Shown here piece by piece: positions 5,320-7,925 of a DNA stretch of 7,925 nucleotides. The notes below the pieces were generated by a model. It ran no database searches, was not told the DNA's origin, and saw only the letters and a list, made by a program, of their open reading frames with translations. Source of the DNA: Sphingobacteriales bacterium. GTDB lineage: Bacteria > Bacteroidota > Bacteroidia > Sphingobacteriales > Sphingobacteriaceae. The position numbers and the translations under genes are program-made. Every line of letters begins with the position of its first letter. The stretch's first letter is position 1. The stretch covers positions 1-7,925 of the forward strand of contig JAGVEE010000384.1 in NCBI GenBank assembly GCA_020058405.1, given 5' to 3'.

Positions 5320-7587
5320 ATGGCATTTGATATAGAAATGATTAAAAAGGTTTATGACAACCTTGATTCTAAAGTTAGCGCAGCTAGAACAGTCGTTAAC
5401 AGACCTTTAACTTTAACAGAAAAAATCTTATACGCCCATTTATGGGATGGAAAAGCAAGTACTGCTTTTGAAAGAGGTAAATCATACGTAGATTTTGCAC
5501 CAGACAGAGTGGCGATGCAAGATGCTACTGCTCAAATGGCCTTATTACAATTCATGCAAGCGGGTCGTCCGCAAGTTGCTGTACCTTCAACCGTACATTG
5601 CGACCATTTAATACAAGCAAAAGAAGGTGCCGACAAAGATTTAGCAACAGCAAATACTCAAAATAAAGAAGTTTACGAATTCTTATCATCTGTATCTAAC
5701 AAATATGGAATTGGATTCTGGAAACCAGGAGCAGGAATTATACACCAAGTGGTGTTAGAAAACTACGCTTTCCCGGGTGGAATGATGATTGGTACCGACT
5801 CACATACTGTAAATGCAGGAGGTTTGGGAATGGTAGCAATTGGTGTTGGTGGTGCAGATGCTTGCGATGTAATGGCAGGATTAGCTTGGGAGCTTAAATT
5901 CCCTAAATTAATTGGCGTGAAGTTAACCGGTAAATTATCTGGTTGGACATCGGCAAAAGACGTGATTTTAAAAGTTGCAGGAATACTAACTGTAAAAGGT
6001 GGTACCGGTGCAATTGTTGAATATTTTGGAGAGGGTGCAAACTCATTATCGTGTACTGGTAAAGGAACCATTTGTAACATGGGTGCGGAAATTGGAGCAA
6101 CTACTTCTATTTTCGGATACGATGTAAAAATGGCCGATTACCTAAGAGGAACAGGCAGAGCAGATGTTGCTGAATTAGCAGATAAAGTAGCGGCGCATTT
6201 AACTGGCGATGATGAAGTGTATGCAAACCCAGCAAACTATTTCGACCAAGTAATTGAAATTAATTTATCAGAATTAGAACCACATATTAACGGACCCTTT
6301 ACTCCAGATTTGGCTTGGCCATTATCTAAATTTGCTGCCGCTGTAAAAGATTCAGGATGGCCTGCAAAATTAGAAGTAGGATTAATAGGATCGTGTACGA
6401 ACTCTTCTTACGAAGACATTACCAGAGCAGCTTCTATTGCACAACAAGCTGTTGATAAAAATTTAGTAGCAAAATCAGAATTTACCATTACTCCAGGTTC
6501 TGAGCAAGTAAGATATACAGTAGACAGAGATGGATATTTAAAAATATTCGAAAACATGGGTGGTGTAGTGTTAGCAAATGCATGCGGACCATGTATTGGT
6601 CAGTGGGCGCGCCACGGTGCAGAGAAACAAGAGAGAAATTCAATCATCACCTCTTTCAACAGAAACTTTGCAAAACGTGCAGATGGAAACCCGAATACAC
6701 ATTCATTTGTTGCTTCACCAGAAATTGTAACGGCTATGGCTATTGCGGGTGATTTAACTTTTAACCCAATAACAGATACGTTAACAAATAGTAAAGGTGA
6801 GCAAGTGAAACTCGACGAACCAAAAGGTATTGAATTGCCAATTAAAGGTTTCGCGGTAGAAGATGCAGGTTACCAAGCACCGGCAGAAGATGGAACTAAA
6901 GTACAAGTGTTAGTTGCTGAAACTTCTGATCGTTTGCAATTATTGGAGCCGTTTAAAGCATGGGAAGGTACAGATATTAAAGGCTTGAAATTATTGATAA
7001 AAGCAAAAGGTAAATGTACAACCGACCATATTTCGATGGCCGGACCATGGTTAAAATTCCGTGGGCATTTAGATAATATTTCGAACAACATGTTAATTGG
7101 TGCAATCAACTTCTTCAATGAAAAAGCAGATTCGGTAAAAAATCAATTAACTGGAGAATACGGTGCAGTGCCCGCAACACAAAGAGCATACAAAGCCGCA
7201 GGCATTGGTTCTATTGTGGTTGGCGATGAAAACTATGGTGAAGGTTCATCACGTGAACACGCAGCTATGGAGCCTCGCCATTTAGGTGTTCGTGCTATTT
7301 TAGTAAAATCGTTTGCTCGTATACACGAAACGAATTTGAAAAAACAAGGCATGCTTGCCTTAACATTTGCAAACAATGCAGATTACGATAAAATTCAAGA
7401 AAACGATAACATTGATATTGTTGGCTTAACTAGATTCGCTGCTAACATTCCGTTAACAGTTGTATTAAACCATGCAGATGGAAGCAAAGATGAAATTAGC
7501 GTAAACCATACTTACAACGACCAACAAATTGAATGGTTTAAAGCAGGTGGAGCGTTGAATATTATTCGCGCATTAGTGAGTAATTAG
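5320..7587 (+). CDS. acnA: Aconitate hydratase, mitochondrial-type (aconitase A superfamily)
   Basis: This cytoplasmic 4Fe-4S enzyme interconverts citrate and isocitrate via cis-aconitate in the TCA cycle. The 755-residue length and sequence resemble eukaryotic mitochondrial aconitase, not the ~890-residue bacterial AcnA/IRP1 or AcnB types. Cluster ligands are C359 (GSCTNSSYED) and C422 and C425 (ANACGPCIGQW). Active-site residues known from the mitochondrial enzyme are all in place: Q67 (MQDAT), D95 and H96 (HCDH), H142, D160-S161-H162 (GTDSHT), R448 and R453 (NRNFAKR), R581 (GPWLKFRGHLDN), and S643 and R645 (GEGSSREHA). The C-terminal swivel domain covers about 530-755. The ATG follows an A-rich leader without a Shine-Dalgarno site. 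The gene is intact and stands between two repeat-rich gaps (200 bp upstream, 153 bp downstream), with no TCA-cycle neighbour in view, so it is probably transcribed alone. A mitochondrial-like aconitase is established in Bacteroides, which fits the phylum. Confidence 0.97.
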   Translation: MAFDIEMIKKVYDNLDSKVSAARTVVNRPLTLTEKILYAHLWDGKASTAFERGKSYVDFAPDRVAMQDATAQMALLQFMQAGRPQVAVPSTVHCDHLIQAKEGADKDLATANTQNKEVYEFLSSVSNKYGIGFWKPGAGIIHQVVLENYAFPGGMMIGTDSHTVNAGGLGMVAIGVGGADACDVMAGLAWELKFPKLIGVKLTGKLSGWTSAKDVILKVAGILTVKGGTGAIVEYFGEGANSLSCTGKGTICNMGAEIGATTSIFGYDVKMADYLRGTGRADVAELADKVAAHLTGDDEVYANPANYFDQVIEINLSELEPHINGPFTPDLAWPLSKFAAAVKDSGWPAKLEVGLIGSCTNSSYEDITRAASIAQQAVDKNLVAKSEFTITPGSEQVRYTVDRDGYLKIFENMGGVVLANACGPCIGQWARHGAEKQERNSIITSFNRNFAKRADGNPNTHSFVASPEIVTAMAIAGDLTFNPITDTLTNSKGEQVKLDEPKGIELPIKGFAVEDAGYQAPAEDGTKVQVLVAETSDRLQLLEPFKAWEGTDIKGLKLLIKAKGKCTTDHISMAGPWLKFRGHLDNISNNMLIGAINFFNEKADSVKNQLTGEYGAVPATQRAYKAAGIGSIVVGDENYGEGSSREHAAMEPRHLGVRAILVKSFARIHETNLKKQGMLALTFANNADYDKIQENDNIDIVGLTRFAANIPLTVVLNHADGSKDEISVNHTYNDQQIEWFKAGGALNIIRALVSN

Positions 7588-7608
7588 TATTTAGTCGTTA
7601 GTCGTTAG
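7581..7608. repeat. Heptamer array ending in TTAG, overlapping the acnA stop codon
   Basis: Four 7-bp units run TAATTAG, TATTTAG, TCGTTAG, TCGTTAG. The last two are identical, and all end in TTAG or, in the first, ATTAG. The TAG of the first unit (7585-7587) is the acnA stop codon, so the array begins inside the last coding codons. The first two units are degenerate and may be coincidental. Confidence 0.65.
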
Positions 7609-7616
7609 AGGGGTAA

Positions 7617-7681
7617 CGAGTAGAGAGTATCGAGTATCGAGAGCGTTCGTCGCTTTCTCAATACTCGATACACACTACTCA
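7617..7681 (+). terminator. Long imperfect hairpin made of mirrored CGAGTAT heptamers; possible acnA terminator
   Basis: The left arm (7618-7645) belongs to a period-7 array: CGAGTAG, AGAGTAT, CGAGTAT, CGAGAGC. The right arm (7651-7680), read on the minus strand, gives TGAGTAG, TGTGTAT, CGAGTAT, TGAGAAA. The arms pair at 25 of 28 positions with one 2-nt bulge, closed by GCG/CGC around a 5-nt TTCGT loop. It lies 30 nt after the acnA stop and ends 60 nt before rlmH. A strong RNA hairpin is expected. The 3' side has only TACTTTTA and no clean T-run, so the terminator assignment is a guess; the inverted repeat itself is plain in the sequence. Confidence 0.6.
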
Positions 7682-7714
7682 ATACTTTTACACCTTCGCA
7701 ACATCTCTGCACCC

Positions 7715-7740
7715 ATTCATAATTCATAATTCATAATTCA
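7715..7740. repeat. Heptamer array ATTCATA x3.7 directly before rlmH
   Basis: Three perfect ATTCATA units (7715-7735) and a partial ATTCA (7736-7740) end at the base before the rlmH ATG. The array therefore occupies the place of the ribosome-binding region. There is no Shine-Dalgarno sequence. Changes in copy number would move any upstream promoter relative to the start codon by steps of 7 bp. Confidence 0.9.
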
Positions 7741-7925
7741 ATGAAACTTTCTCTCCTATGCATTAGCAAAACCACCGAGAAATATCTTCTCGAGGGGATG
7801 GCTATATATGAGAACAGGTTGCAACATTATTGCAAGTTTCAGCGGATTGAAATACCGGATTTGAAGAATAGCAAAAACTTGAGTTTCGATCAACAAAAAC
7901 AAAAAGAAGCCGAGTTAATTTTAGC
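7741..7925 (+). CDS. rlmH: 23S rRNA (pseudouridine-1915-N3)-methyltransferase, N-terminal part (runs off the right edge)
   Basis: RlmH is a small SPOUT-family enzyme that methylates pseudouridine 1915 in helix 69 of 23S rRNA on assembled 70S ribosomes, using S-adenosylmethionine. Sixty-one codons are visible out of the family's usual ~155-160. The N-terminus MKLSLLCISKTTEKYLLEG is the first strand and helix of the fold, and YENRLQHYCKF followed by EIPDLKNSKNLS and QQKQKEAELIL matches the conserved front half of RlmH proteins. The SAM-binding trefoil knot lies beyond the window, so its integrity cannot be judged. The ATG abuts the ATTCATA array and is the only sensible start. It is on the same strand as acnA, 153 bp downstream beyond a hairpin, and is probably an independent unit. 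Confidence 0.92.
   Translation, partial: MKLSLLCISKTTEKYLLEGMAIYENRLQHYCKFQRIEIPDLKNSKNLSFDQQKQKEAELIL

Noticed and set aside
4871..5326. A 151-codon minus-strand open frame overlapping the deacetylase end and the repeat gap
   Set aside because: It reads through the repeats (VPIFRDLH appears twice because the hairpin element is duplicated) and is antisense to a clear CE4 gene; no family resemblance.
5763..7118. Minus-strand open frames of 65-105 codons inside acnA
   Set aside because: Antisense to strongly conserved aconitase codons; no start context or homology signal.

Overview
The window is ordinary chromosomal DNA from a member of the Bacteroidota, probably a Flavobacteriia/Sphingobacteriia/Chitinophagia-type organism; the exact genus cannot be told. 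The clues are AT-rich DNA, A-rich leaders mostly without Shine-Dalgarno sites, several matches to the Bacteroidota -7 promoter box TAnnTTTG, a TolC protein ending in a typical ...NPLTF tail, a secreted PKD-repeat protein, and a mitochondrial-type aconitase of the kind known from Bacteroides.

Layout. Positions 1-4403 are read on the minus strand. In transcription order they hold a TolC-family outer-membrane efflux protein (3090-4403), a membrane-fusion/HlyD-like adaptor (1728-3062), glycerol-3-phosphate dehydrogenase gpsA (612-1619), and the N-terminal 178 codons of a secreted PKD-domain protein that runs off the left edge (1-534). A 95-bp divergent promoter region (4404-4498) separates these from the plus-strand genes: a small CE4/NodB polysaccharide deacetylase (4499-5119), aconitase acnA (5320-7587), and the first 61 codons of rlmH (7741-7925, runs off the right edge).

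How the genes relate. TolC and the adaptor are a 27-bp-spaced pair that should form the outer-membrane and periplasmic parts of a tripartite exporter; no inner-membrane pump gene is next to them. GpsA (phospholipid precursor synthesis), AcnA (TCA cycle) and RlmH (23S rRNA methylation) are unrelated housekeeping genes. The PKD protein and the deacetylase are probably linked to the cell surface or envelope.

The most unusual content lies between genes. Three intergenic gaps carry tandem arrays of 7- or 8-bp units: GTGCTAGT x8 before gpsA; GTGCAAAT units facing inverted ATTTGCAC units before acnA, together with two copies of a TCCCGA-N4-TCGGGA hairpin; and, after acnA, TTAG-ended heptamers, a CGAGTAT array facing its own inverted copy as a long hairpin, and ATTCATA x3.7 touching the rlmH start codon. 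In two cases an array faces an inverted copy of itself and would fold into a long hairpin on either side of acnA. I see no defence system, CRISPR array, transposase, integrase or RNA gene. No gene-free stretch exceeds 300 bp; the longest is 5120-5319 (200 bp), filled mainly with these repeats.
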